A DNA stretch of 64,000 bases from Pseudomonas sp. GCEP-101 (GCF_025133575.1 NZ_CP104011.1:1736001-1800000); one strand, 5' to 3'; shown: positions 8,403-17,353, numbered from the stretch's first letter. The notes: a model not told the origin generated them from the sequence alone. A program made the numbers and translations.

Positions 8403-9068
8403 TCAGCGCACGCCCAACCGCCCGCCGCTTTCCAGCTCCAGCAGATTGAGCAGGTACTGGCCGCAGTAGCCCAGGTCCTGCTCGATGGCCTTGCGCGCGC
8501 CCGCGCCATCGCCGCGTTCCAGCGCCTGCAGGGCGTCTTCGTGGAAGTCGTTCAGGCGCAGCGAGAGGTCGGCCTCGGTGAACAGGCGGTTGAAGAACGG
8601 CCCGACCTGCAACCAGAGCGCCTCGATCATGCGCAGCAGCGTGGGGTTGCCGCAGGCGCGGTAGAGGGTCAAGTGGAACAGGCTGTTGGCCTCCAGGTAG
8701 CCCTGGACATCCCGCGCCTTCAGGGCGGCTTCCATGCGTTCGGTGCAATCGCGCAGCAGCGCCAGGTCGGCGGGCTTGAGGTGCCGGGCCGCATCCTCCA
8801 CCGCCAGTCCCTCCAGGGATTGCCGCACCTGCAGGATCTGCAGATAGCGCTCGCGGGTCATCACCGGCACCCGCAGCGAGCGCTGCGGCTCGCCTTCCAG
8901 CGCCCCCTCGGCCACCAGCCGTTGCAGGGCGGCGCGGACGGGCATCGGGCTGGTGCCCCATTCATCGGCCAGGTCGCGGATCTTCAGCCGCTCGCCGGGC
9001 TGGAAGCGCCCGCTCAAGAGGGCCTGGCGCAGATTCTGGTACAGCTGTTCCTGAAGGTTGTCGGCCAT
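8403..9068 (-). CDS. GntR family transcriptional regulator (FCD domain)
   Basis: 221 residues. The N-terminal winged helix (LRQALLSGRFQPGERLKIRDLA, SPMPVRAALQRLVAEGAL) is the GntR DNA-binding domain, followed by an all-helical FCD ligand-binding domain with metal-site His residues (SLFHLTLYRACGN and a later FHEDAL). Members sense small carboxylates or amino acids. It lies 74 bp downstream of the SDR gene in the same direction. The perfect TGTGATCACA palindromes in the divergent promoter beyond the SDR are the obvious candidate binding sites. Inferred role: local control of the SDR and aminotransferase genes. Confidence 0.88.
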   Translation of the reverse strand: MADNLQEQLYQNLRQALLSGRFQPGERLKIRDLADEWGTSPMPVRAALQRLVAEGALEGEPQRSLRVPVMTRERYLQILQVRQSLEGLAVEDAARHLKPADLALLRDCTERMEAALKARDVQGYLEANSLFHLTLYRACGNPTLLRMIEALWLQVGPFFNRLFTEADLSLRLNDFHEDALQALERGDGAGARKAIEQDLGYCGQYLLNLLELESGGRLGVR

Positions 9069-9142
9069 CGCGCATTACTCCCGGCCGGCCGGCGGCGCCG
9101 GCAGTTGGGCGAAGGTGAGGCTGCAGTCGTGTTGCATCGTGC

Positions 9143-9943
9143 TTATCCCTTGTTTTCGATCAGACAGTTGCCGCCGTCCACCACCAGCACTTCGCCGGTG
9201 ATGTAGCTGGCGTCGGGCGAGGCCAGGAAGGCGATGGCCGCGGCCACCTCCTCCGGTCGCCCGGATCGGCCGAGCGGCGTACGCCGGCCGGCCTGGATTT
9301 CTTCCTCGCTGCTGGAACCGGTGGCGATCCAGCCCGGCGCCACGCTGTTGACCGTCACCCCGCGGCGCGCCACTTCCAGCGCCAGGCCCATGCTCATGCC
9401 GAGCATCCCGGCCTTGGCCGCGCTGTAGGCGGACTCGCCCGGATTGCTGGCGCGCACGCCGGTGGTGGAACTGACGTTGACGATGCGCCCGTAGCCGCGC
9501 TCCAACATGCCCGGCAACAGCGCGCGGGTCAGCAGGAAGGCGCTGGTCAGGTTACGCGCCAGCGACAGGTTCCAGGTCGCCAGGTCCATCGCCGCCAGCT
9601 CGGCGAAGGGTTCCGGGCTGCCCTGCATGGCCATGCCGGCGTTGTTCACCAGCACGTCGACCCTTCCCCATTGCGCCTGCGCCCAGTCGGCCAGCGTGGC
9701 CACATCGGCTTCGCAGGTGAGGTCGGCCGGCAGCGCGCGCGCCTCGTAGCCTTCGGCGCACAGCGCCTGCGCCCGCTGCAGGACGCGCTCGCTGCTGGCC
9801 GTCAACAGCAGCTTGGCGCCGTGCCGGGCGAGGCGGCGAGCGCTGGCGAAACCGATGCCGGACTCGCTGCCGGCGCCGCTGACCAGGGCGACCTGGCCGG
9901 CCCAGGCAGTGGTGCTCGTGATGTCATTCATGGATTCGCTCAC
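9143..9943 (-). CDS. SDR family NAD(P)-dependent oxidoreductase
   Basis: 266 residues with a classical short-chain dehydrogenase fold: glycine motif SGAGSESGIGFA near residue 22, NNAG near residue 100, catalytic Ser in NVSSTTG, and YSAAKAG (Tyr/Lys pair) near residue 170. The extra residues in the glycine loop (GSESGIG) are mildly unusual. The C-terminal YITGEVLVVDGG is standard. Substrate unknown. It shares a palindrome-bearing promoter with the divergent aminotransferase and precedes the GntR gene, so a role in the same catabolic pathway is likely. A start at the second Met (9931) is also possible. Confidence 0.87.
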   Translation of the reverse strand: MSESMNDITSTTAWAGQVALVSGAGSESGIGFASARRLARHGAKLLLTASSERVLQRAQALCAEGYEARALPADLTCEADVATLADWAQAQWGRVDVLVNNAGMAMQGSPEPFAELAAMDLATWNLSLARNLTSAFLLTRALLPGMLERGYGRIVNVSSTTGVRASNPGESAYSAAKAGMLGMSMGLALEVARRGVTVNSVAPGWIATGSSSEEEIQAGRRTPLGRSGRPEEVAAAIAFLASPDASYITGEVLVVDGGNCLIENKG

Positions 9944-9946
9944 ACT

Positions 9947-10022
9947 CTGTGATCACAGAATTCACTGTGATCCAGATTATCAGGCAGCTAACAGCCTGTA
10001 TTGACTTTTTTGTGATCACAAA
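9947..10022. promoter_or_regulatory. Divergent promoter with GntR-type operator palindromes
   Basis: Two perfect palindromes share the core TGTGATCACA: CTGTGATCACAG at 9947-9958 and TTTGTGATCACAAA at 10009-10022. A third partial copy (CTGTGATCC) begins near 9965. The second palindrome directly follows a TTGACT -35-like hexamer at 10001, so a bound repressor would block the aminotransferase promoter. The first overlaps the start of the SDR transcript. The GT-N4-AC core agrees with FadR/FCD-type GntR operators, and a GntR gene is adjacent. The protein-site link is inferred. Confidence 0.7.
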
Positions 10023-10058
10023 TGGAAGATGTGCGAAAAAACACACGAGGTGTGCAAC

Positions 10059-11453
10059 ATGACCGCCAGCGGAATCGCCCAACAGGCCGTGGATCTCTTC
10101 ACGGCCCGCGAGCGCCAGCGCTTCCTGGAACAGAACCCCAAATCCGTCGCCCTCGCCAAGCGTGCGCACCAGTCGCTGTACGCCGGCGTGCCGATGCACT
10201 GGATGGCCGACTGGTCCACGCCCTGCCCGCTGTTCGTCGAGCGCGCCCAGGGCGCCCGCTTCTATGACGTCGACGGCCATGACTACGTGGACTTCTGCCT
10301 GGGCGACACCGGCAGCATGTTCGGCCACTCCCCCGCGCCGATCGCCCGCGCCCTCGCCGAGCAGGGCGCGCGCGGCCTGACCACCATGCTGCCGGGCGAA
10401 GACGCCGTGGTCTGCGGCGAACTGCTCGCCGCGCGCTTCGGCCTGCCGTACTGGCAGGTGACCGCCACCGCCACCGACTCCAACCGCTACGTGCTGCGCT
10501 GGGCTCGCGCGGTGACCCGGCGCAAGACGCTGCTGGTATTCGACGGCTGCTACCACGGCACCGTGGACGACGTGATGGTGCGCTACCGCGACGGCGAAAC
10601 CGTGCACCGCTCCGGCCTGGTCGGCCAGGCCTACGACCTGACCCAGCACAGCCGCTCCATCCCCTTCAACGACGTGGCCGCGCTGGAAGCCGCGCTGGCC
10701 CAGGGCGACGTCTGCGCCCTGCTGTGCGAGCCGGCGATGACCAACATCGGCATGGTTCTGCCCGATCCGGGCTTCATGCAGAAGTGCCGCGAGCTGACCC
10801 GCAAGTACGGCTCGTTGCTGATCATCGATGAAACCCACACCATCTCCACCAACATCGGCGGCTGCACGAAGCTGTGGAACCTCGACCCGGACTTCTTCGT
10901 GGTCGGCAAGCCGATCGCCGGCGGCGTGCCCTGCGGCATCTTCGGCTGCAGCGCGGAGATGGCCGAACGCATGGCCGCCTCGCGCAAGACCGCCCAGGAA
11001 GACAGCCATGGCCACGGCCACAGCGGCATGGGCACCACGCTCTCGGCCAACGCCCTGGCCATGCACTGCATGCGCGCCAACCTGGAGCAGGTGATGACCC
11101 AGGCGGCCTACGACCACATGCTGCCGCTGGCCAAGCGCCTGGCCGACGGCTTCCGCCGGCTGATCGCCAAGCACGGGCTGAAGTGGTCGGTGACCGAGCT
11201 GGGCGCGCGCAGCGAGTTCCAGTTCTGCCCCGTCTCGCCGCGCACCGGCGCCGAGGCCGAAGCGGCCTTCCACGACGAGCTGCAGATGGCCCTGCACCTG
11301 TACCTGATCAACCGCGGCATCCTCATCACACCGTTCCACAACATGACCCTGTGCTGCCCGGACACCACCGCCGCCGACGTCGACCGCCTGATCGAGACCC
11401 TCGATGCCGGCATCACAGAGCTGCTGGCGATTCCTGGCGCGCGTGAGGCCTGA
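10059..11453 (+). CDS. Class III PLP-dependent aminotransferase (GSA-aminotransferase-like)
   Basis: 464 residues from the ATG after a CGAGGTG ribosome-binding site. The PLP lysine is in FFVVGKPIAGGVPCG near residue 288. IIDETHT is the cofactor-contacting Asp block, and GCYHGTVDDV precedes it. The fold is that of glutamate-1-semialdehyde/ornithine-type aminotransferases, but the N-terminal extension with SVALAKRAHQS and GDTGSMFGHSP puts it with Pseudomonas proteins of unknown substrate. It is followed by a gamma-glutamylpolyamine-synthetase-like gene, hinting at an amine or omega-amino acid substrate. From memory similar to PAO1 PA5523. Confidence 0.87.
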   Translation: MTASGIAQQAVDLFTARERQRFLEQNPKSVALAKRAHQSLYAGVPMHWMADWSTPCPLFVERAQGARFYDVDGHDYVDFCLGDTGSMFGHSPAPIARALAEQGARGLTTMLPGEDAVVCGELLAARFGLPYWQVTATATDSNRYVLRWARAVTRRKTLLVFDGCYHGTVDDVMVRYRDGETVHRSGLVGQAYDLTQHSRSIPFNDVAALEAALAQGDVCALLCEPAMTNIGMVLPDPGFMQKCRELTRKYGSLLIIDETHTISTNIGGCTKLWNLDPDFFVVGKPIAGGVPCGIFGCSAEMAERMAASRKTAQEDSHGHGHSGMGTTLSANALAMHCMRANLEQVMTQAAYDHMLPLAKRLADGFRRLIAKHGLKWSVTELGARSEFQFCPVSPRTGAEAEAAFHDELQMALHLYLINRGILITPFHNMTLCCPDTTAADVDRLIETLDAGITELLAIPGAREA

Positions 11454-11468
11454 TCGACACCTGACCCT

Positions 11469-11558
11469 GTAGGAGCGAGGGGGACGCCCAGTTCTTGCTC
11501 GCGAACGTTCTCCTGCGGGTCCGCAGCGGAGCTGGTTCGCGAGCAAGCTCGCTCCTAC
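11469..11558. repeat. REP palindrome pair
   Basis: Two inverted REP units: GTAGGAGCGAGGGGGACGCC on the left (a variant with an extended G run) and TTCGCGAGCAAGCTCGCTCC on the right. They separate the aminotransferase and the glutamine-synthetase-like gene. This is a typical Pseudomonas intergenic BIME that may stabilise the upstream mRNA end. Confidence 0.85.
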
Positions 11559-11600
11559 GAAGAGCACATACTCCGGCGCACCGCGCCACCGAGGACCACC

Positions 11601-12968
11601 ATGCAATTCGCCGATCGAAAGGAAGCCGAAGCCTTCCTCGCCGCGCACCCGGAGGTGCGCAGCATCGAACTGTTCATCATCGACGCCAACGGCATCCCGC
11701 GCGGCAAGCTGCTGCACCGCGACGAGCTGCTGGCGATCTACGACAATGGTCGCCCGCTGCCCAGCTCGATCCTCGCGCTGACCGTGCAGGGCGAGGACGT
11801 CGAAGGCACCGGGCTGGTCTGGGAAGTAGCCGACGCCGACTGCTGGACCTACCCGCTGCCCGGCAGCCTGACCCTGCAGCCCTGGCGCGCCAGCCCCACC
11901 GGCCAGTTGCAGGTGAGCATGCACCCGACCCAGGGCCTGCCCGCCACGCCGGCCGACCCGCGCCAGGCGCTGTCGCGCGTGGTCGACCGGCTCAAGGCCG
12001 ACGGCTTCCACCCGGTGATGGCGGTGGAGCTGGAGTTCTACCTGCTGGACAAGCAGCGCGACGCCCACGGTCGCCCGCAGCCGGCGCTGCAGATGAACGG
12101 CATCCGCCCGGAGGCGCCGCAGGTCTATGGCGTCTACGAGCTGGAGCAATTGCAGCCGTTCCTCGACGATCTCTGCGCCGCCTGCGAAGTCCAGGGCCTG
12201 CCGGTGCGCACGGCGATTTCCGAGTACGCGCCGGGCCAGGTCGAGCTGACCCTGGAGCACCGCTTCGACGTGATGCAGGCCATCGACGAAGGCGTGCGCT
12301 ACAAGCGCCTGGTGAAGGGCGTGGCGAACAAGCACGGGCTGCAGGCCTGCTTCATGGCCAAGCCGTTCGGCGACCGCGCCGGCTCCGGCATGCACCTGCA
12401 CGTCAGCCTGGCCGATGCGCAGGGCAACAACCTCTACGCCAGCGAAGACATTCACGGCACTCCGCTGCTGCGCCACTCCATCGGCGGCATGATGGCGCGG
12501 TTGCTCGATTCCCTGGCGATCTTCTGCCCCAACGCCAACTCCTTCCGCCGCTTCCAGGCCAACAGCTATGCACCGCTGGCCAAGAGCTGGGGCGTGAACA
12601 ACCGCACCGTGTCGTTCCGCGTACCCGGCGGCCCGGCGAAAAGCCGGCACATCGAGCACCGCATCTGCGGCGCCGACGCCAACCCGTACCTGGCGGCGGC
12701 GGCGATCCTCGCGGCGATCCACGAGGGCATCCGCGAGCAGATCGACCCCGGCGCGCCCATCGTCGGCAACGGCTACGAGCAGGCCACCGAATTCCTCCCC
12801 ACCGACTGGCTCACCGCGCTGCGCGCGCTGGAGGCTTCCAGCTGGGCCCGCGAGGCGCTGGGCGAGGACTTCCTCAAGGTGTTCCTGGCGATCAAGTGGG
12901 AGGAGTACCGCCAGTTCATGGGCGAAGTGGGCGAGCAGGACTGGCGCTGGTACCTGCATCACGCGTAA
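11601..12968 (+). CDS. Glutamine synthetase family protein (gamma-glutamyl ligase-like)
   Basis: 455 residues. The metal/ATP motifs of the glutamine synthetase fold are present: AVELEFYLL near residue 138, GSGMHLHVSL near 260, NRTVSFRVPGG near 335 and IEHRICGADANPYL soon after. The length and these blocks match the PuuA/PauA type, which ligates glutamate to an amine (for example putrescine), rather than housekeeping GlnA. With the aminotransferase and two SDRs around it, it probably works in amine catabolism, but substrate assignment is inference. Good start context (GGACCACC before the ATG). Confidence 0.86.
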   Translation: MQFADRKEAEAFLAAHPEVRSIELFIIDANGIPRGKLLHRDELLAIYDNGRPLPSSILALTVQGEDVEGTGLVWEVADADCWTYPLPGSLTLQPWRASPTGQLQVSMHPTQGLPATPADPRQALSRVVDRLKADGFHPVMAVELEFYLLDKQRDAHGRPQPALQMNGIRPEAPQVYGVYELEQLQPFLDDLCAACEVQGLPVRTAISEYAPGQVELTLEHRFDVMQAIDEGVRYKRLVKGVANKHGLQACFMAKPFGDRAGSGMHLHVSLADAQGNNLYASEDIHGTPLLRHSIGGMMARLLDSLAIFCPNANSFRRFQANSYAPLAKSWGVNNRTVSFRVPGGPAKSRHIEHRICGADANPYLAAAAILAAIHEGIREQIDPGAPIVGNGYEQATEFLPTDWLTALRALEASSWAREALGEDFLKVFLAIKWEEYRQFMGEVGEQDWRWYLHHA

Positions 12969-12992
12969 TGGGTGGCTCAGCGCCTGGGCTGC

Positions 12993-13110
12993 CCCCTCAC
13001 CCCAGCCCTCTCCCTCAGGGAGAGGGGGCCGTCCGTGCCGGCTGATAGCGCAGTCTCATCACGCGCCATTGAGTCCCCTCTCCCTCCGGGAGAGGGTTAG
13101 GGTGAGGGGC
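12993..13110. repeat. Composite CCCTC/GAGGG palindrome element
   Basis: A CCCTCACCCCAGCCCTCTCC arm and its inverted counterpart (CCCTCTCCC... GGGAGAGGGTTAGGGTGAGGGG) flank a spacer containing GTGCCGGCTGAT. The same spacer text recurs in the tandem array at 48671-49564, so this is a solo copy of that element. The rest of the 350-bp gap before the next gene shows an AT-richer stretch that probably holds the next promoter. Confidence 0.75.
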
Positions 13111-13317
13111 TTTTGATCTTGCCGCTGACTCGACCTGTTCAACTCACCCACTGACACACGACAGCCTTACGAAAAATTTACCCTGTCAGACTGAAGAATC
13201 TGGTCTTTTCTTGGTCTGTAATTGCACGGGGCGCAGACGCGCTTCGTGATCAACGCGGCGCCGCCGGTACTGCCTGCCGGCCGCCGTGCTCTCTCAGGCA
13301 GGGAGAACCCGTAGACA

Positions 13318-14076
13318 ATGAGCACTCCCGTCGTACTGATCACCGGCGCCGCCGGTGGCCTCGGAAAAGCCATCGCCAAACGTTTCGCCCAAAGCCACTG
13401 GCGCATCGCCGCAACCGACGTGGACAAAGCTGGCCTGCATGCGCTCAACGCCCAGGTGCCGCTGGATGCCACCGCCGTTGGCGACCTGCGACGCGCCGAC
13501 AACTGCCACAGCCTGATCTCCGACATCCTCGCCCGCACCGGCCGCCTCGACGCCCTGGTGAACGCCGCCGGCGTCTGGCGCGAAGGCCCGGTGGAAGACT
13601 TCAACGAAGACGACTTCGACCTGGTCATGGGCGTGAACCTCAAGGCCGCCTTCTACATGTGCCAGGCGGCGACGCCCTACCTGAAGGAAAACCACGGCTG
13701 CATCGTCAACATCTCCAGCGATTCCGGCCGCCAGGCCTATCGTGGCTCCGCGGCCTACTGCGCGAGCAAGGCGGCGCTGACCATGCTCACCCGCACCCTG
13801 GCGCTGGAGCTGGCCGAATCCGGCGTGCGGGTCAACGCCATCTCCCCGGCGGACATCGCCACACCGATGCTCGACTACCAGGCCGAGCGCTACGGCCAGG
13901 GCAACCCCGCGGCCTACAAGCTGGCGCTGCTGAGAGATTATCCACAGGGCAAGGTGGCGCGCTTCATTCGCCCCGAGGAAGTCGCCGAGCTGGTCTGGTA
14001 CCTGTGCAAGCCGGAATCCGAAGCCATCACCGGCGCGGACCTGGCCATCGACTTCGGCCTCTCCGCCGGGCGCTGA
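13318..14076 (+). CDS. SDR family oxidoreductase
   Basis: 252 residues. The cofactor motif is TGAAGGLGKAIA at residue 9, with NAAG near residue 81, catalytic serines in NISSDSG and YCASKAA for the Tyr/Lys pair near residue 146. The usual C-terminal SDR block ITGADLAIDFG closes the protein. Not closely similar to the other SDR in this window. It lies after the glutamine-synthetase-like gene, separated by a palindrome element and about 200 bp, and is followed by a terminator, so it is probably its own transcript. Likely a 3-oxoacyl- or sugar-type reductase; substrate unknown. Confidence 0.86.
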   Translation: MSTPVVLITGAAGGLGKAIAKRFAQSHWRIAATDVDKAGLHALNAQVPLDATAVGDLRRADNCHSLISDILARTGRLDALVNAAGVWREGPVEDFNEDDFDLVMGVNLKAAFYMCQAATPYLKENHGCIVNISSDSGRQAYRGSAAYCASKAALTMLTRTLALELAESGVRVNAISPADIATPMLDYQAERYGQGNPAAYKLALLRDYPQGKVARFIRPEEVAELVWYLCKPESEAITGADLAIDFGLSAGR

Positions 14077-14088
14077 GCCGGCCAACCA

Positions 14089-14121
14089 CGCAAACGGGCG
14101 ACCCAGGGTCGCCCGTTTGCG
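14089..14121 (+). terminator. Strong hairpin terminator after the SDR gene
   Basis: A long GC-rich inverted repeat (CGCAAACGGGCGACCC / GGGTCGCCCGTTTGCG) starts 12 bp after the stop codon. The stem is about 16 bp; the following T run is short. Confidence 0.8.
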
Positions 14122-14280
14122 TTGCGGGGCGTTGATCGCACGGCGGATAGACCGCTGGCGGAGGGCCCACTGGTGCCGGCCGCCAATCGGCGGTATAGAA
14201 AAAACTGTGTCGCCAGCCCCGCTCCGGTTGTCCAGAGTAAGGCCCTTTCCTTTTCCCAAGATGATTCCGAAGAGAATTCC

Positions 14281-14760
14281 ATGGAACCTGGCAACCACCA
14301 GCTCAGCATGACCGTCCTGATGACCCCCGACATGGCCAACTTCTCCGGCAATGTCCACGGTGGCACCCTGCTCAAGTACCTCGACGAAGTCGCCTACGCC
14401 TGCGCCAGCCGTTACGCCGGCTACTACGTGGTGACCCTGTCGGTGGACCAGGTGATCTTCCGCCAGCCGATCCATGTCGGCGAGCTGGTCACCTTCCTCG
14501 CCTCGGTGAACTACACCGGCCGCACCTCCATGGAGATCGGCGTGAAGGTGGTCACCGAGAACATCCGGGAAAAATCCGTGCGCCACACCAACAGCTGCTT
14601 CTTCACCATGGTGGCGCTGGATGACGAGCGCAAGCCGATCGAAGTGCCGCAGCTGGTGCCGCAGACCAAGGACGAGAAGCGTCGTTTCGCCCAGGCCCAG
14701 CAGCGTCGGCAAATTCGCCAGGAGCTGGAACAGCGCTACGCCGAGCTTCGCCACGAATGA
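14281..14760 (+). CDS. Acyl-CoA thioesterase (hotdog fold)
   Basis: 159 residues from the ATG preceded by GAAGAGA. The motif NFSGNVHGGTLLKYLDEVAY, with the catalytic Asp/Asn and helix-start HGG, defines the YciA/BFIT-type hotdog thioesterases. VDQVIFRQPIHVGELVTF is the second conserved strand. Should hydrolyse acyl-CoAs in the cytoplasm as a hexamer. The longer upstream frame has no ribosome-binding site and lies across the intergenic region. Followed by the KefB-type antiporter, about 200 bp away. Confidence 0.88.
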   Translation: MEPGNHQLSMTVLMTPDMANFSGNVHGGTLLKYLDEVAYACASRYAGYYVVTLSVDQVIFRQPIHVGELVTFLASVNYTGRTSMEIGVKVVTENIREKSVRHTNSCFFTMVALDDERKPIEVPQLVPQTKDEKRRFAQAQQRRQIRQELEQRYAELRHE

Positions 14761-14969
14761 CGGACGTTCACGACATTTCCTGAAAAGAAATCCCGCGTGT
14801 CGCGGAAATTTCCTAATGCGTCAACAGGTTACCCTTGCGTGAAAGCAAGGTAGGAATTCATTACTACGCCTAGACTTTTCATACGCGGGTTTGCCCCCGT
14901 GACCCACCGTCGAGCGACCCGGTGCTGATGCGCAGTCCGGTCGCTCCCTGAGTGCCCGGAGCCCAGACC

Positions 14970-16673
14970 ATGCATCACACCCCGCTACTGACCACCCTCG
15001 CCGTCGGCTTCGTGCTGGCCTTCGTCCTCGGCGCCCTGGCCAACCGCCTGCGTATCTCGCCACTGGTGGGCTACCTGCTCGCCGGCGTGCTGGCCGGCCC
15101 CTTCACCCCCGGCTACGTCGCCGACCAGGCGCTGTCCACGGAGATCGCCGAACTGGGCGTGATCCTGCTGATGTTCGGCGTCGGCCTGCACTTCTCGCTT
15201 AAAGACCTGCTCTCGGTGAAAGCCATCGCCATCCCCGGTGCGGTGGTGCAGATCGGCGTCGCCACCCTGCTCGGCCTGGGCCTGGCCTGGATGATGGGCT
15301 GGAACTTCGGCGGCGGCCTGGTGTTCGGCCTCGCGCTGTCGGTGGCCAGCACCGTGGTATTGCTGCGCGCGCTGGAGCAGCGCCAGCTGATCGACACCAA
15401 GCGCGGGCGCATCGCCATCGGCTGGCTGATCGTCGAGGACCTGGCCATGGTCCTCACCCTGGTGCTGCTGCCGGCGCTGGCCGGCTCCCTGGGCGGCACC
15501 TCCGACGGCAATGAGGGCGGCCTGCTGATGCCGATCCTGCTGACCCTGGGCAAGGTCGCCGCCTTCGTCGCGGTGATGATCCTCGGCGGCCGGCGCATCG
15601 TGCCCTGGGCCCTGGAGCGCGTGGCCAAGACCGGCTCGCGTGAGCTGTTCACCCTGGCCGTGCTGGCCATCGCCCTGGGCATCGCCTACGGCTCGGCGGT
15701 GGTCTTCGGCGTGTCCTTCGCCCTGGGCGCATTCTTCGCCGGGATGATCCTCAACGAGTCCGAACTCAGCCACGAAGCCGCCGAGAACTCGCTGCCGCTG
15801 CGCGACGCCTTCGCCGTGCTGTTCTTCGTCTCGGTCGGCATGCTGTTCAACCCGGCCATCCTGATCCACGAGCCGCTGCCGGTGCTGGCGACCTTCCTGG
15901 TGATCGTCTTCGGCAAGTCGGTGGCGGCGTACATCATCGTGCGCATGTTCGGCCATCCCAACAGCACCGCACTGACCATTGCCGCCAGCCTGGCGCAGAT
16001 CGGCGAGTTCTCCTTCATCCTGGTCGGCCTGGGCGTGACCCTGAACCTGCTGCCCGAAGCCGGCCGCGACCTGGTGCTGGCAGGGGCGATCCTGTCGATC
16101 CTGGTCAACCCGCTGCTGTTCATCGCCATCGACCGCCTGCAGGCACGCCAGGAGCAGAAGGCCGAGGGCGAGCCCGGCGTGGTCCAGGTGGAAGCCCAGG
16201 ACCTGCCGCCGCCGGTACTGGAAGAGAACCACGCGATCCTCATCGGCCACGGCCGCGTCGGCGCGCTGGTCAGCGAGCGCCTGCGCCAGGACAAGGTCCC
16301 GCTGGTGGTGATCGAGGACAAGCGCGAAAAAGCCACCGAACTGCGCGAGCATGGCCTCTGCGTGGTGGTGGGCAACGCCGCCAATCCCGAGGTGCTGGCC
16401 CAGGCCAACATCACCTCGGCGCGCTGGCTGCTGATCGCCATCCCCAACGGCTTCGAGGCGGGGACCATCGCCAGCCACGCACGGGCGATCAACCCGAACC
16501 TGGACATCATCGCCCGCGCCCACTTCGATGCCGAGGTGGACTACCTGGAACAGAACGGCGCCAACCTGGTGATCATGGGCGAACGGGAAATCGCCCGCGG
16601 CATGGCCCTGCGCGTGGAGCGCCAGGACGCCGCGCCGGCGGCCAGCGACGACCACCTGCCGCAGTCGGCCTGA
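14970..16673 (+). CDS. KefB/YbaL-type cation:proton antiporter with TrkA-N domain
   Basis: 567 residues. Residues 1-390 form the CPA2 exchanger domain (LRISPLVGYLLAGVLAGPF, ELGVILLMFGVGLHFSL, ASLAQIGEFSFILVGLG). After a linker, HAILIGHGRVGALVSERL begins a Rossmann TrkA-N (RCK) domain that binds a nucleotide and gates the transporter. This arrangement is that of YbaL/KefB glutathione- or nucleotide-gated K+ efflux systems. Start chosen at the ATG; a GTG lies 18 bp upstream. The YqaA-like gene follows 4 bp after the stop, so the two are co-transcribed. Confidence 0.9.
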   Translation: MHHTPLLTTLAVGFVLAFVLGALANRLRISPLVGYLLAGVLAGPFTPGYVADQALSTEIAELGVILLMFGVGLHFSLKDLLSVKAIAIPGAVVQIGVATLLGLGLAWMMGWNFGGGLVFGLALSVASTVVLLRALEQRQLIDTKRGRIAIGWLIVEDLAMVLTLVLLPALAGSLGGTSDGNEGGLLMPILLTLGKVAAFVAVMILGGRRIVPWALERVAKTGSRELFTLAVLAIALGIAYGSAVVFGVSFALGAFFAGMILNESELSHEAAENSLPLRDAFAVLFFVSVGMLFNPAILIHEPLPVLATFLVIVFGKSVAAYIIVRMFGHPNSTALTIAASLAQIGEFSFILVGLGVTLNLLPEAGRDLVLAGAILSILVNPLLFIAIDRLQARQEQKAEGEPGVVQVEAQDLPPPVLEENHAILIGHGRVGALVSERLRQDKVPLVVIEDKREKATELREHGLCVVVGNAANPEVLAQANITSARWLLIAIPNGFEAGTIASHARAINPNLDIIARAHFDAEVDYLEQNGANLVIMGEREIARGMALRVERQDAAPAASDDHLPQSA

Positions 16674-16677
16674 CGCC

Positions 16678-17262
16678 ATGCTGCGCCGGCTGTACGACTG
16701 GACCATGCGCCTGGCGGGGCATCCGCGGGCGGAGCTGGCGCTGGGCGGGGTGACCTTCGCCGAGAGTTCGTTCTTTCCCATCCCGCCGGACGCGCTGCTG
16801 GTGCCCATGGTGCTGGCCAACCGCGCCAAGGCCTGGCGCTATGCGGCGATCTGCATCGTCAGCTCGGTGCTGGGCGGCATCGCCGGCTACTTCATCGGCC
16901 TGCTGCTGTTCGAGACGGTGGGGCAGGCGATCCTGGCCTTCTACGGCCTGCAGGAGAACTTTGCCGAGGTCGCCGAGCGCTACAACGAACTGGGCTGGCT
17001 GATGGTGCTGCTGGGGGGCGGGTTCACGCCGTTGCCGTACAAGCTGATCACCCTCACCAGCGGCGTGACGCAGCTCGACCTGGTGCTGTTCATCGCGCTA
17101 AGCGTGGTGGCGCGCACCCTGCGCTTCGCCGCCACCTGCGCCCTGCTGTTCTGGGCGGGCCCGGCGCTGCGCGAGGCCATCGAGAAGCGCCTGGGCCTGG
17201 CCTTCGGCCTGCTCACCGCGATGGTGGTGGGCGGATTGCTGCTGGGCAAGTACATGCTCTGA
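16678..17262 (+). CDS. YqaA/DedA-like (VTT domain) membrane protein
   Basis: 194 residues with four to five hydrophobic segments. ESSFFPIPPDALLVPMVLA near residue 30 and GGGFTPLPYKLITLTSGV near residue 120 are the two re-entrant-loop signatures (E...PxPP / TPxPYK) of the YqaA branch of the DedA/VTT superfamily. Related proteins flip or transport lipids and affect envelope homeostasis. Follows the antiporter by 4 bp, suggesting coupled expression. Specific substrate unknown. Confidence 0.85.
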   Translation: MLRRLYDWTMRLAGHPRAELALGGVTFAESSFFPIPPDALLVPMVLANRAKAWRYAAICIVSSVLGGIAGYFIGLLLFETVGQAILAFYGLQENFAEVAERYNELGWLMVLLGGGFTPLPYKLITLTSGVTQLDLVLFIALSVVARTLRFAATCALLFWAGPALREAIEKRLGLAFGLLTAMVVGGLLLGKYML

Positions 17263-17276
17263 GCCAAGGGCTCTTC

Positions 17277-17353
17277 GTAGGAGCGAGCTTGCTCGCGAAC
17301 AGATCAGCCGGCAGCTCTGGCGCTAGGCCGTTCGCGAGCAAGCTCGCTCCTAC
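17277..17353. repeat. REP palindrome pair
   Basis: Inverted GTAGGAGCGAGCTTGCTCGC and TTCGCGAGCAAGCTCGCTCC units about 40 bp apart, immediately after the YqaA-like gene. Confidence 0.9.

Noticed and set aside
9924..12962. 1012-residue open frame on the minus strand opposite the aminotransferase and ligase genes
   Set aside because: Antisense shadow caused by high GC. The plus-strand proteins have intact family motifs, and the minus frame is His/Ala/Gly-rich without domains.
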